From positions 1 to 5,650 of the forward strand of contig NVSO02000060.1 in assembly GCA_002401305.2 (NCBI GenBank): 5,650 bases of DNA, given 5' to 3'. Below are positions 1-5,650 of the stretch, in pieces; the first letter of the stretch is position 1, and every line of letters begins with the position of its first letter. This DNA is from Rhodobiaceae bacterium (GTDB lineage: Bacteria; Pseudomonadota; Alphaproteobacteria; Parvibaculales; Parvibaculaceae). The position numbers and the translations under genes are program-made. The notes under the pieces are model-generated. The model worked only from the letters and a program-made list of their open reading frames with translations. It had not been told where the DNA came from and searched no databases.

Positions 1-603
1 GCCCGTGAGCTGGTGCTTGAGGGAGGCTTTGCCGCCGCTCAAATGTCAGCCGTCGCCGCACGCGCAGGCGTCGCAACTGGCTCCCTCTACCGTTATTTCA
101 AATCTAAAGATGAGCTGTGCCGCCAAGTTTTCCGCGAAGTCTCTTCCCGCGAGATGAACCTACTGGCCAACATTGCTGAGAAACCGGGATCCCCAACCCA
201 GCGCCTCATTGAAGTCGCCGACAATTTCGCCGGGCGTGCCGTACGTGGCAGACGCCTCGCCTTCGCCCTTCTCAACGAACCCGTCGATGTGGCCTTAGCT
301 GAAGAACGCCGCCGCTTTCGCCGCACCCATGCCTCCATCTTTCAAGGCTTAATCGAAGAGGGCATCGCAACCGGCGAGTTTGACAATGTCGATGCAGAAA
401 TCACCGCTGCTTGTATTGCCGGAGCCATCCCAACAGCTTTAGTCGGCCCCCTTGCGCCAGACAGTGACGTTTTGGACGCGCACGGCGATGAAGTTGTCAA
501 AAGCCTCGTCAACTTCGTTCTCAAATGTGTAGGCGCGAAACATCAACTAGATCAAACCACAAGCCAATCCAAGCCGCAGCAAACTGCAACGCAACAAGCA
601 TAA
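1..603 (+). CDS. TetR/AcrR-family transcriptional regulator, 5' end cut by the window edge
   Basis: A DNA-binding repressor-type regulator, cytoplasmic and probably dimeric. The reading frame is open from base 1, and its first visible residues (ARELVLEGGF) are the end of TetR helix 1. The gene therefore starts upstream of the window; the GTG at 13 is only an internal valine codon. About 10-20 N-terminal residues are likely missing. The helix-turn-helix is clear: MSAVAARAGVATGSLYRYF, followed by KSKDELC, about residues 15-40 of the visible part. The rest is a helical ligand-binding domain that matches no specific subfamily I can name. The last roughly 25 residues are a polar, Gln/Thr-rich tail (QTTSQSKPQQTATQQA) that looks disordered. 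It lies 57 bases upstream of the desaturase on the same strand, so that gene and its own promoter are plausible targets. TetR regulators of desaturases are known (DesT, FabR), but the target and ligand here are inferred. Confidence 0.9.
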   Translation, partial: ARELVLEGGFAAAQMSAVAARAGVATGSLYRYFKSKDELCRQVFREVSSREMNLLANIAEKPGSPTQRLIEVADNFAGRAVRGRRLAFALLNEPVDVALAEERRRFRRTHASIFQGLIEEGIATGEFDNVDAEITAACIAGAIPTALVGPLAPDSDVLDAHGDEVVKSLVNFVLKCVGAKHQLDQTTSQSKPQQTATQQA

Positions 604-646
604 GACCCTGCAACGATTCAAGAAGTCCAAAGAGACCAAATTTTTC

Positions 647-654
647 GGGAGGAA
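647..654 (+). promoter_or_regulatory. Strong Shine-Dalgarno site of the desaturase gene
   Basis: GGGAGGAA sits 6 bases before the ATG at 661. It is the best ribosome-binding site in the window and fixes the desaturase start. The 57-base gap in which it lies (604-660) holds no obvious terminator hairpin and no convincing promoter, which supports co-transcription with the upstream regulator. Confidence 0.8.
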
Positions 655-660
655 ATTACA

Positions 661-1674
661 ATGATTGCAGCATCCGACCTGCTCAACCCTGCGCAACTCG
701 CAGAAGTACGCAAACGCTCTGACTGGAAAGGCGCCGGCCTGGTCCTACATGCGTGGGCATTCATTTTTGGGGCCATGGCGCTCTTCGTGATCTGGCCCAA
801 TCCCATCACCTATATCCTCGCGGTCGCCATCATTGGCACACGCATGCTCGGCCTTGCTATTTTGATGCATGACGGAGCTCACGGCGTGCTCACCGAAAAC
901 CAAAAACTGAACATGTTTTTAAGCCAGTGGTTCTGCGCCATCCCCTTGCTTGCCGATACCAATGCGTATCGGGCGTATCATCTACAACACCACGCCAACA
1001 CGCAGACAGAGAAAGACCCGGACCTTATTTTGTCCGCGCCCTTTCCTGTGACCAAGAAAAGCTTCCGTCGCAAAATGATCCGCGACCTCACCGGACAAAC
1101 CGCTTACCAGCAACGCAAAGCGCAATTCCAAAACGCACTGGGCAGCTCAGACCTCCCCCTTGGCCAGCGCCTCAGCAATCTGCGTCAAAAACTCGGCAAG
1201 GGCATTCTTGTAAATCTCATTTTGCTCGCCGGGCTAGCCGCTACCGGCCACGCCTACCTCTACTTCATCTTGTGGGTTGTGCCCTTCATGACGTGGCAAA
1301 TGGCCATCATCCGTATTCGTAACATCGCCGAACACGCCATGGTGCCCGACAACGAAGACCCGTTCCGCAATGCCCGTACAACACTTACCACCCCATTCAC
1401 GCGCCTTTTCATGGCGCCTTACGGTGTGAACTATCATGTCGAGCATCACTTGATGATGTGGGTTCCCTGCTACAACCTTCCCAAGACGCGGAAGTATTTG
1501 CTGGCGAACGGTTTCGGCGATCGCATGGAGAGCATGCCGAACTACCGGGCAGTCATCAAGCTAGCGACTTCGCGCCCAGATGATGAAGACAAGCGCGGTA
1601 AGTTGATCCACAACTCACGCCGCAAAAGAGTAGCCGGGACATTTGGTGAGGGCTATAAGGCCTCCACTAATTAG
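661..1674 (+). CDS. Membrane fatty acid desaturase (FADS superfamily, di-iron)
   Basis: An integral membrane di-iron enzyme that probably introduces a double bond into acyl chains of membrane lipids, using oxygen and an electron donor. Three histidine boxes are present: HDGAH at residues 70-74, HLQHH at 107-111 and HVEHH at 259-263. An additional conserved-looking histidine lies in NIAEH (His225). Hydrophobic segments at about 26-45, 47-69 and 181-212 fit the usual membrane hairpins, with box I at the end of the second. The charged region 131-180 is cytoplasmic in the family. At 337 residues the length is normal. The last roughly 35 residues are basic and polar (including NSRRKR) and look like a flexible tail. 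The ATG is set by a strong ribosome-binding site. Substrate and regiospecificity cannot be read from sequence. Related families (carotenoid ketolase/hydroxylase, MocD-like oxygenases) share the histidine boxes, but the GVNYHVEHHL context favours a fatty acid desaturase. No cytochrome b5 or ferredoxin domain is fused, so electrons must come from a separate protein. Confidence 0.9.
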   Translation: MIAASDLLNPAQLAEVRKRSDWKGAGLVLHAWAFIFGAMALFVIWPNPITYILAVAIIGTRMLGLAILMHDGAHGVLTENQKLNMFLSQWFCAIPLLADTNAYRAYHLQHHANTQTEKDPDLILSAPFPVTKKSFRRKMIRDLTGQTAYQQRKAQFQNALGSSDLPLGQRLSNLRQKLGKGILVNLILLAGLAATGHAYLYFILWVVPFMTWQMAIIRIRNIAEHAMVPDNEDPFRNARTTLTTPFTRLFMAPYGVNYHVEHHLMMWVPCYNLPKTRKYLLANGFGDRMESMPNYRAVIKLATSRPDDEDKRGKLIHNSRRKRVAGTFGEGYKASTN

Positions 1675-1681
1675 AGGCTTT
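1657..1681 (+). other. Small stem-loop spanning the desaturase stop codon
   Basis: AAGGCCTC (1657-1664) can pair with GAGGCTTT (1674-1681), giving an 8-bp stem with one G-U pair and a 9-base loop. It includes the TAG stop at 1672-1674 and ends 2 bases before the AGGAA ribosome-binding site of the next gene. There is no following T-tract, so it is not a standard intrinsic terminator. It could modulate re-initiation or mRNA decay between the two genes, or be chance. Confidence 0.3.
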
Positions 1682-1692
1682 ACAGGAACACG

Positions 1693-2370
1693 ATGAAAAC
1701 TCAGGCACCAGCGCAGCACCAAGACCCAGACAAATTCATTGAGACACAAACACGTCTGTCGGCCTCACCCCTGGTGCCTGAAATTCAATTACACCAAGCC
1801 AGCGAAGATTTCCCCATCTGGAAAATGAGCGAAGAAGAGCTCGCCGATTACGGCATTCCCTCCCCCTTCTGGGCCTTCGCATGGGCGGGCGGCCAGGCCA
1901 TTTCCCGCTATCTGCTAGATAACGCGGCATTGGTACGCGGCAAACACATCCTAGATTTCGGCGCAGGCTCAGGCATCATCGCCATCGCAGCCCTTAAAGC
2001 AGGCGCCGCAAGCGCCCATGCTGCCGACATCGACCCCTTCGCTAAAAGCGCGTGTTACCTCAATGCCAAAGCCAATAATGTTGAGCTTACCGCAACCACA
2101 GACAACCTCATCGGCTCTCCCAATAAGGGCTGGGACATCGTGCTTGTGGGAGACATGTGTTACGAGCAACCTTTAGCAGACCAAATCGAAGAATGGTTGC
2201 GCGGCCTCGTCGCCCAAGGCACAGACGTGCTCATAGGCGATCCCGGCCGCACTTATCTCCCCAAGTCTGGCATGGAGAAACAAGCGACGTACCGGGTGCA
2301 AACATCACGAGCGTTACAAGACCTTGATGTCGGCTCGACTAAAGTTTGGAAGCTACTCGCCTCCCGTTAA
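1693..2370 (+). CDS. ETF beta-subunit lysine methyltransferase (METTL20/ETFBKMT family)
   Basis: A SAM-dependent seven-beta-strand protein lysine methyltransferase. The resemblance to human ETFBKMT (METTL20), as I recall that sequence, is strong along the whole core. The matches are PFWAFAWAGGQAISRYLLDN (58-77; human has a PYWAIYWPGGQALSRYLLDN-like stretch), SAM motif I LDFGAGSG (87-94), ADIDP (111-115), GDMCYE (153-158; human GDMFYD), LIGDPGR (180-186) and a final VWKL (218-221). In characterised members the substrate is the beta subunit of electron transfer flavoprotein, where methylation lowers electron transfer from acyl-CoA dehydrogenases. The Agrobacterium homologue also methylates ribosomal protein L7/L12, so that is a second possible target. 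The first roughly 35 residues are polar and poorly conserved. AGGAA at 1684-1688 supports the ATG. The gene lies 18 bases after the desaturase, which suggests one mRNA. It is often annotated only as a generic methyltransferase or as ribosomal protein L11 methyltransferase-like. Confidence 0.88.
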   Translation: MKTQAPAQHQDPDKFIETQTRLSASPLVPEIQLHQASEDFPIWKMSEEELADYGIPSPFWAFAWAGGQAISRYLLDNAALVRGKHILDFGAGSGIIAIAALKAGAASAHAADIDPFAKSACYLNAKANNVELTATTDNLIGSPNKGWDIVLVGDMCYEQPLADQIEEWLRGLVAQGTDVLIGDPGRTYLPKSGMEKQATYRVQTSRALQDLDVGSTKVWKLLASR

Positions 2371-3167
2371 ACGGTGAAAGTACCCTTTAGGTAATCCGCA
2401 CATTTCCCGCGCAAGAAAACCCGGTCCCCGCGCAGCTCACACAGCACAGTGCCGCCGCGTTTGGAAATTTGCCGGGCTTTGAGAGTGTTTTTCTTCAGCC
2501 GCTTGGCCCAATAAGGCGTCAAGTCGCAGTGGGCAGATCCCGTAACCGGGTCTTCATTAATCCCATGTGCGGGCGCAAAGAACCGAGACACAAAATCAAA
2601 TTCAGCACCTTCAGAGCACGCCGCCGTTGCAATAAGACCAACATCCATTGGCCCCGTAATTTGCGCAAGCTTGTACACATTCGGAGATAAGTCCGCGATT
2701 TGCTGAGGATGCTCAAACACCGCCATCAGGTTCACACCTTTAAGCAATATAATGGGCTTATCGCCCAGCGCCTCATCCAAGCCGTCCAATTTCACAGTTG
2801 GGCGCATAGGTCGTGCGGGAAAATCCATTTCCAACATGCCATCAGCTTGTTTAGTAACCGTCAGCTCGCCGTCGCCATATTGGAATTTAATCTCAGGCTT
2901 CTCCCAGCCTAAGTGCGTAAAGAGCACATGGGCTGCGGCCAATGTCGCGTGGCCACATAGAGCAACTTCAACGGTGGGCGTAAACCAACGCAGTCGAAAT
3001 CCCTCTCCTTCGGGCACAAAAAAAGCAGTCTCCGCAAGATTGTTTTCCGCCGCGAGCGCCTGCATCGTCTCAACTGAGAGCCATTCCTTAAGCGGGACAA
3101 TCGCCGCCGGGTTTCCTTCAAATACAGTGTCAGCAAAAGCGTCGACCTGAAAGAGATGCAGTTCCAT
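2367..3167 (-). CDS. PhzF-family isomerase/epimerase-like protein
   Basis: A cytoplasmic protein of the PhzF family, with two pseudo-symmetric domains of the diaminopimelate-epimerase fold. Visible family motifs are an N-terminal FQVDAFAD...FEGNPAAIV, NNLAET with the likely catalytic glutamate Glu46, ALCGHAT (69-75), and GINEDPVTGSAH (202-213), whose aspartate is the second catalytic-site residue in PhzF. At 266 residues it is full length, if slightly short for the family. PhzF itself isomerises trans-2,3-dihydro-3-hydroxyanthranilate in phenazine synthesis. No other phenazine gene is present here, and most stand-alone homologues (YddE-like) have no known substrate, so no specific reaction is assigned. 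The ATG has only a weak ribosome-binding site (GGA, 6 bases upstream). The gene converges on the methyltransferase gene, and their ends overlap by 4 bases. It lies 157 bases downstream of thiD on the same strand, and could have its own promoter or be read through from glmM-thiD. Confidence 0.9.
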   Translation of the reverse strand: MELHLFQVDAFADTVFEGNPAAIVPLKEWLSVETMQALAAENNLAETAFFVPEGEGFRLRWFTPTVEVALCGHATLAAAHVLFTHLGWEKPEIKFQYGDGELTVTKQADGMLEMDFPARPMRPTVKLDGLDEALGDKPIILLKGVNLMAVFEHPQQIADLSPNVYKLAQITGPMDVGLIATAACSEGAEFDFVSRFFAPAHGINEDPVTGSAHCDLTPYWAKRLKKNTLKARQISKRGGTVLCELRGDRVFLRGKCADYLKGTFTV

Positions 3168-3211
3168 AGCCTATCCAATCTATTCAACCTTTGAACCAAC
3201 CCACAGCGGAT

Positions 3212-3224
3212 TGATCCGGGATCA
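3212..3224. promoter_or_regulatory. Perfect 13-base dyad, candidate operator upstream of the PhzF gene
   Basis: TGATCC-G-GGATCA is a perfect inverted repeat with a one-base centre, 44 bases upstream of the PhzF-family start codon. With no loop it cannot form an RNA hairpin, so if functional it would be a site for a dimeric DNA-binding protein. A lone GGATCA half-site recurs at 3300-3305. The surrounding gap (3168-3324) contains no gene I can support, no T-tailed terminator and no clear sigma-70 promoter. Confidence 0.3.
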
Positions 3225-3324
3225 GAACATGGCTGTCCCAGCGGTCAAGTTCAATGAGGAAAATGGCGTAAGGTGATGAAATTCAACACGGCCCAAGAAG
3301 GATCATCTGTCGCGAGCCTCTAAG

Positions 3325-4230
3325 CTACGCTTCATCTTCAGCATCGGGTTCAAGATAAAGCGGGTGCATATGATTGATCGGCCCATGCCCTTTGCCAAAA
3401 CCCGGTGCCAAGCGAATGGCTTCGCGCACATAATCACGCCCCACATTCACAGCCACTGGTAGCGGCGCACCTTGGGATAAAACGCCCGCAATAGCTGAGG
3501 CAAGCGAACACCCCGTGCCGTGAGTGTGAACCGTGTCAAACCGTTCTGCCGACATAGTTTCAATTTGTTCTTCGGTTACCAATACGTCATGCACCAGTTC
3601 ATCAGTGCCATGCCCTCCTTTAATCAATACCGCACCACAACCAAGCGCTAATAACGCTTCACCCGCACGTTTTTGATCTTCAAGAGTCTCAACGGGGAAA
3701 CCCGCGAGTACAGCAGCTTCGGGCATGTTCGGCGTAATCAAATCCGCCAGGGGTAATAATTGATCGCGCAAGACCGCCACTGCATCGCTGTCCAGCAACC
3801 GGTCACCACTTGTCGCCACCATCACCGGGTCCACCACCAATTGGCAATGTTCATCAGCGCCCGAAAGCCCCGCGATCACTGCCTCAATAACCTCAGTAGA
3901 ATGCAGCATGCCAATTTTAATCACATCCGCGCCGATGTCATCCAAGACCGCCGCCATCTGCGCTTTGACTAACTCTGGGGGCAGCCCATGCACATCCTGC
4001 ACACCCAACGTATTTTGCACGGTAATCGCTGTCACAGCCGTCGCCGCATAAGCACCCATCATCGTCACCGACTTAATATCGGCTTGGATACCCGCACCGC
4101 CAGAAGAATCTGAGCCTGCAACAATCAACACGCGGCCCTGCGGCGCAGGGGCGTCGGAAAACTCATCGAGAAATTCCAAGTCATTTTCGTCTGGAGAAAA
4201 CCCTTCAGCGCCAAGATCTGTATCACTCAT
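3325..4230 (-). CDS. thiD: Hydroxymethylpyrimidine/phosphomethylpyrimidine kinase
   Basis: A cytoplasmic ribokinase-fold enzyme of thiamine synthesis that phosphorylates HMP and then HMP-P to HMP-PP. Family motifs run in order: VAGSDSSGGAGIQAD (37-51, substrate site), VDPVM (133-137), TPN (166-168), KGGH (204-207), THGTGCSLASA (236-246, anion hole with the GTGC cysteine Cys241) and GHGPINH (281-287). It is 301 residues long against about 260-270 in the family. The excess is mainly an N-terminal extension: residues 1-32 contain ten Asp/Glu and no Lys/Arg. The ATG lies 2 bases after the glmM stop codon and has no good ribosome-binding site, which suggests translational coupling. A GTG at codon 34 is an alternative start, but it would cut right against the first beta strand, so the ATG is preferred. 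The C-terminus is also acidic (EPDAEDEA). Confidence 0.94.
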   Translation of the reverse strand: MSDTDLGAEGFSPDENDLEFLDEFSDAPAPQGRVLIVAGSDSSGGAGIQADIKSVTMMGAYAATAVTAITVQNTLGVQDVHGLPPELVKAQMAAVLDDIGADVIKIGMLHSTEVIEAVIAGLSGADEHCQLVVDPVMVATSGDRLLDSDAVAVLRDQLLPLADLITPNMPEAAVLAGFPVETLEDQKRAGEALLALGCGAVLIKGGHGTDELVHDVLVTEEQIETMSAERFDTVHTHGTGCSLASAIAGVLSQGAPLPVAVNVGRDYVREAIRLAPGFGKGHGPINHMHPLYLEPDAEDEA

Positions 4231-4232
4231 AG

Positions 4233-5579
4233 CTAGGCCGCCACGTGCTTAATGGCAGAGATAATGTCATCGACAACCTCAGTCACCAATTGCGCATCAT
4301 CCCCTTCACCCATCACACGGATCAAAGGCTCGGTACCCGACTTGCGCACCAACAATCGCCCGCCACCTTTCAGCCGGCTCTCGCCTTCTGCAATGGCATC
4401 TTTCACATGGGCGTCTTCCAAAGGAGCGCCCCCATTGAACCGAATGTTTTTAAGCAGTTGCGGCACAGGCTCAAACAAATTGCAAACCTCACTCGCTGGC
4501 ATGCCAGTAGATTTAAGAACTGACATCACTTGCAAAGCCGCAATCAACCCATCGCCTGTCGTTGAAAAATCAGACAAAACAATATGGCCTGATTGTTCGC
4601 CGCCCACGTTAAAACCTTTCGCGCGCATGGCTTCCACCACATAGCGGTCACCCACCTGCGTGCGCTCCAAGCTCAAATCAATGTCATTGAGGAAACGTTC
4701 GAGGCCCAAATTTGACATCACAGTCGCCACGATGCCGGGTGCCGTGAGAAGCTCAAGGCTCTTCCAATGGCGCGCCACTAACCCCATGATTTGGTCGCCG
4801 TCAATGATCTCGCCTTTTTCATTGGCGATAATCACCCGGTCCGCATCACCGTCCAACGCAATGCCGATATCCGCGCGGCGTTCGCGCACAACTCGGCACA
4901 TCGTCTCTGTAGCGGTCGATCCGCATTCTTCGTTGATATTAAATCCATTGGGTTCTGTGCCGATGGAGACAACTTCCGCCCCCAGCTCCCACAAAACCGC
5001 AGGAGCCACTTTATAGGCGGCACCATTGGCGCAATCGACCACCACCCGCAAACCTTCAAGGCTGAGGTGACGTGGGAATGTGCCTTTTACAAATTCTATG
5101 TACCGCGCTTGGGCATCTTCGATACGGGTGGCGCGGCCGATTTTGTCAGAGGAAGCCAAATGGTCTTTAAGGCCATTGTCCATCAACTCTTCAATTTCCA
5201 GCTCAACATCATCGGACAATTTGTAGCCATCAGGCCCAAACAGTTTGATCCCATTATCTTGATACGGATTATGAGAGGCTGAAATCATCACACCCAAGTC
5301 AGCCCGTAAGGACCGCGTCAGCATGGCAACAGCAGGTGTTGGCAAAGGCCCAAATTGGAAGACGTCCATGCCGACAGATGTAAAGCCAGACATCAACGCA
5401 TTTTCGATCATATAACCTGAAAGGCGCGTATCCTTGCCAATCACCACCCGGTGTTTATGGCTCCCACGGATAAATTTCCGTCCCGCAGCCATGCCAACCC
5501 GCATTGCGGTTTCAGCTGTCATCACGGTGCTATTGGCTTCGCCTCGAATACCATCGGTGCCGAAGTATTTTCTCGACAT
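4233..5579 (-). CDS. glmM: Phosphoglucosamine mutase
   Basis: A cytoplasmic enzyme that converts glucosamine-6-phosphate to glucosamine-1-phosphate, the step before UDP-GlcNAc, and so feeds peptidoglycan and lipopolysaccharide synthesis. It belongs to the alpha-D-phosphohexomutase family and is full length at 448 residues. The N-terminus FGTDGIRG (6-13) is typical of GlmM. The catalytic phosphoserine loop [14 protein letters not shown] places the active serine at Ser102, the usual position. The magnesium loop is DGDADR (243-248), the sugar-binding loop GGEQSGH (326-332) and the phosphate-binding loop [12 protein letters not shown] (412-423). All key residues are present. The ATG is preceded by GAAGG (5586-5590) with 6 bases of spacing. 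thiD follows after 2 bases, so the two are almost certainly co-transcribed. In many Alphaproteobacteria glmM follows folP or ftsH; what lies upstream here is outside the window. Confidence 0.97.
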   Translation of the reverse strand: MSRKYFGTDGIRGEANSTVMTAETAMRVGMAAGRKFIRGSHKHRVVIGKDTRLSGYMIENALMSGFTSVGMDVFQFGPLPTPAVAMLTRSLRADLGVMISASHNPYQDNGIKLFGPDGYKLSDDVELEIEELMDNGLKDHLASSDKIGRATRIEDAQARYIEFVKGTFPRHLSLEGLRVVVDCANGAAYKVAPAVLWELGAEVVSIGTEPNGFNINEECGSTATETMCRVVRERRADIGIALDGDADRVIIANEKGEIIDGDQIMGLVARHWKSLELLTAPGIVATVMSNLGLERFLNDIDLSLERTQVGDRYVVEAMRAKGFNVGGEQSGHIVLSDFSTTGDGLIAALQVMSVLKSTGMPASEVCNLFEPVPQLLKNIRFNGGAPLEDAHVKDAIAEGESRLKGGGRLLVRKSGTEPLIRVMGEGDDAQLVTEVVDDIISAIKHVAA

Positions 5580-5650
5580 ATCACGCCTTCACTTTTAGAG
5601 GTCCTATTTGACCCGGAGTATAAACTGGAATTTCTGCAAATGGAGTTAAC
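5580..5650 (-). promoter_or_regulatory. Upstream region of glmM, with ribosome-binding site and a possible -10 element
   Basis: These 71 bases are AT-richer than the genes and contain the GAAGG ribosome-binding site of glmM (5586-5590). TATACT on the minus strand (5617-5622) resembles a -10 box, about 38 bases before the start codon, but I see no good -35 hexamer at 16-18 bases from it. One minus-strand frame stays open from the window edge and stops with TGA (5581-5583) one base before the glmM ATG. The stretch could therefore instead be the end of an upstream gene. I cannot decide between the two. Confidence 0.3.

Noticed and set aside
13..15. GTG as the start of the TetR gene
   Set aside because: The preceding residues AREL continue TetR helix 1 in frame, so the gene begins upstream of the window.
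927..1322. Second plus-strand frame of 131 codons inside the desaturase
   Set aside because: Out-of-frame shadow. The histidine boxes and membrane segments are in the 661-1674 frame.
2752..3150. Plus-strand 132-codon open frame
   Set aside because: Antisense to the PhzF-family gene, whose conserved motifs lie on the other strand; no ribosome-binding site or domain.
2367..3167. Phenazine biosynthesis cluster
   Set aside because: Only a PhzF-like protein is present, the neighbours are housekeeping genes, and stand-alone PhzF homologues are widespread in organisms that make no phenazines.
3183..3195. TTCAA-CCT-TTGAA inverted repeat as a terminator
   Set aside because: AT-rich 5-bp stem with a 3-base loop and no T-tract; too weak to terminate transcription.
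3217..3255. TTGAAC/TTGACC with a weak -10 as the promoter of the PhzF-family gene (minus strand)
   Set aside because: The hexamer at the correct spacing (CATGTT or CTGATC) is a poor -10 match; not enough to call a promoter.
3229..3276. Tiny plus-strand ORF (15 codons) in the thiD-PhzF gap
   Set aside because: No ribosome-binding site, no similarity I recognise, and opposite in strand to both flanking genes.
4252..4644. Plus-strand 130-codon open frame
   Set aside because: Antisense to the 3' part of glmM; low-complexity Ser/Pro-rich translation with no recognisable motif.
4791..5282. Plus-strand 163-codon open frame
   Set aside because: It lies entirely antisense to glmM, which has all catalytic motifs. 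Its translation shows no domain, and its openness follows from glmM codon bias.

Overview
The window carries six protein-coding genes and reads as an ordinary chromosomal segment of an alphaproteobacterium. Three things point there: moderately GC-rich coding sequence, a bacterial ETF-beta lysine methyltransferase (the METTL20/ETFBKMT family, whose bacterial members are known mainly from Alphaproteobacteria), and a tight glmM-thiD pair. I cannot resolve the order or genus. I see no mobile element, phage gene, CRISPR array, tRNA or rRNA, and no segment whose composition looks foreign.

Left half, plus strand (1-2370): a TetR-family regulator whose N-terminus is cut off by the window edge, a membrane fatty acid desaturase with three histidine boxes, and an ETF-beta lysine methyltransferase. 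They follow each other with gaps of 57 and 18 bases and look like one transcription unit. A reasonable inference is that the regulator senses lipid or acyl-CoA status, the desaturase adjusts membrane acyl chains, and the methyltransferase tunes electron flow from acyl-CoA dehydrogenases through ETF. The co-location is seen; the functional link is inferred.

Right half, minus strand (5579 down to 2367): glmM (phosphoglucosamine mutase, for UDP-GlcNAc and cell-wall synthesis), then thiD (HMP/HMP-P kinase, thiamine synthesis) only 2 bases downstream, then a 157-base gap and a PhzF-family isomerase-like gene. The PhzF and methyltransferase genes converge, and their stop codons share the palindrome TTAA, so no intergenic terminator separates the two halves.

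The non-coding stretches are all short (57, 18, 157 and 71 bases). The most distinctive signal in them is a perfect 13-base dyad upstream of the PhzF gene. I did not find a novel multi-gene system. The observations most worth a second look are the desaturase/ETF-methyltransferase linkage and the acidic N-terminal extension of ThiD.
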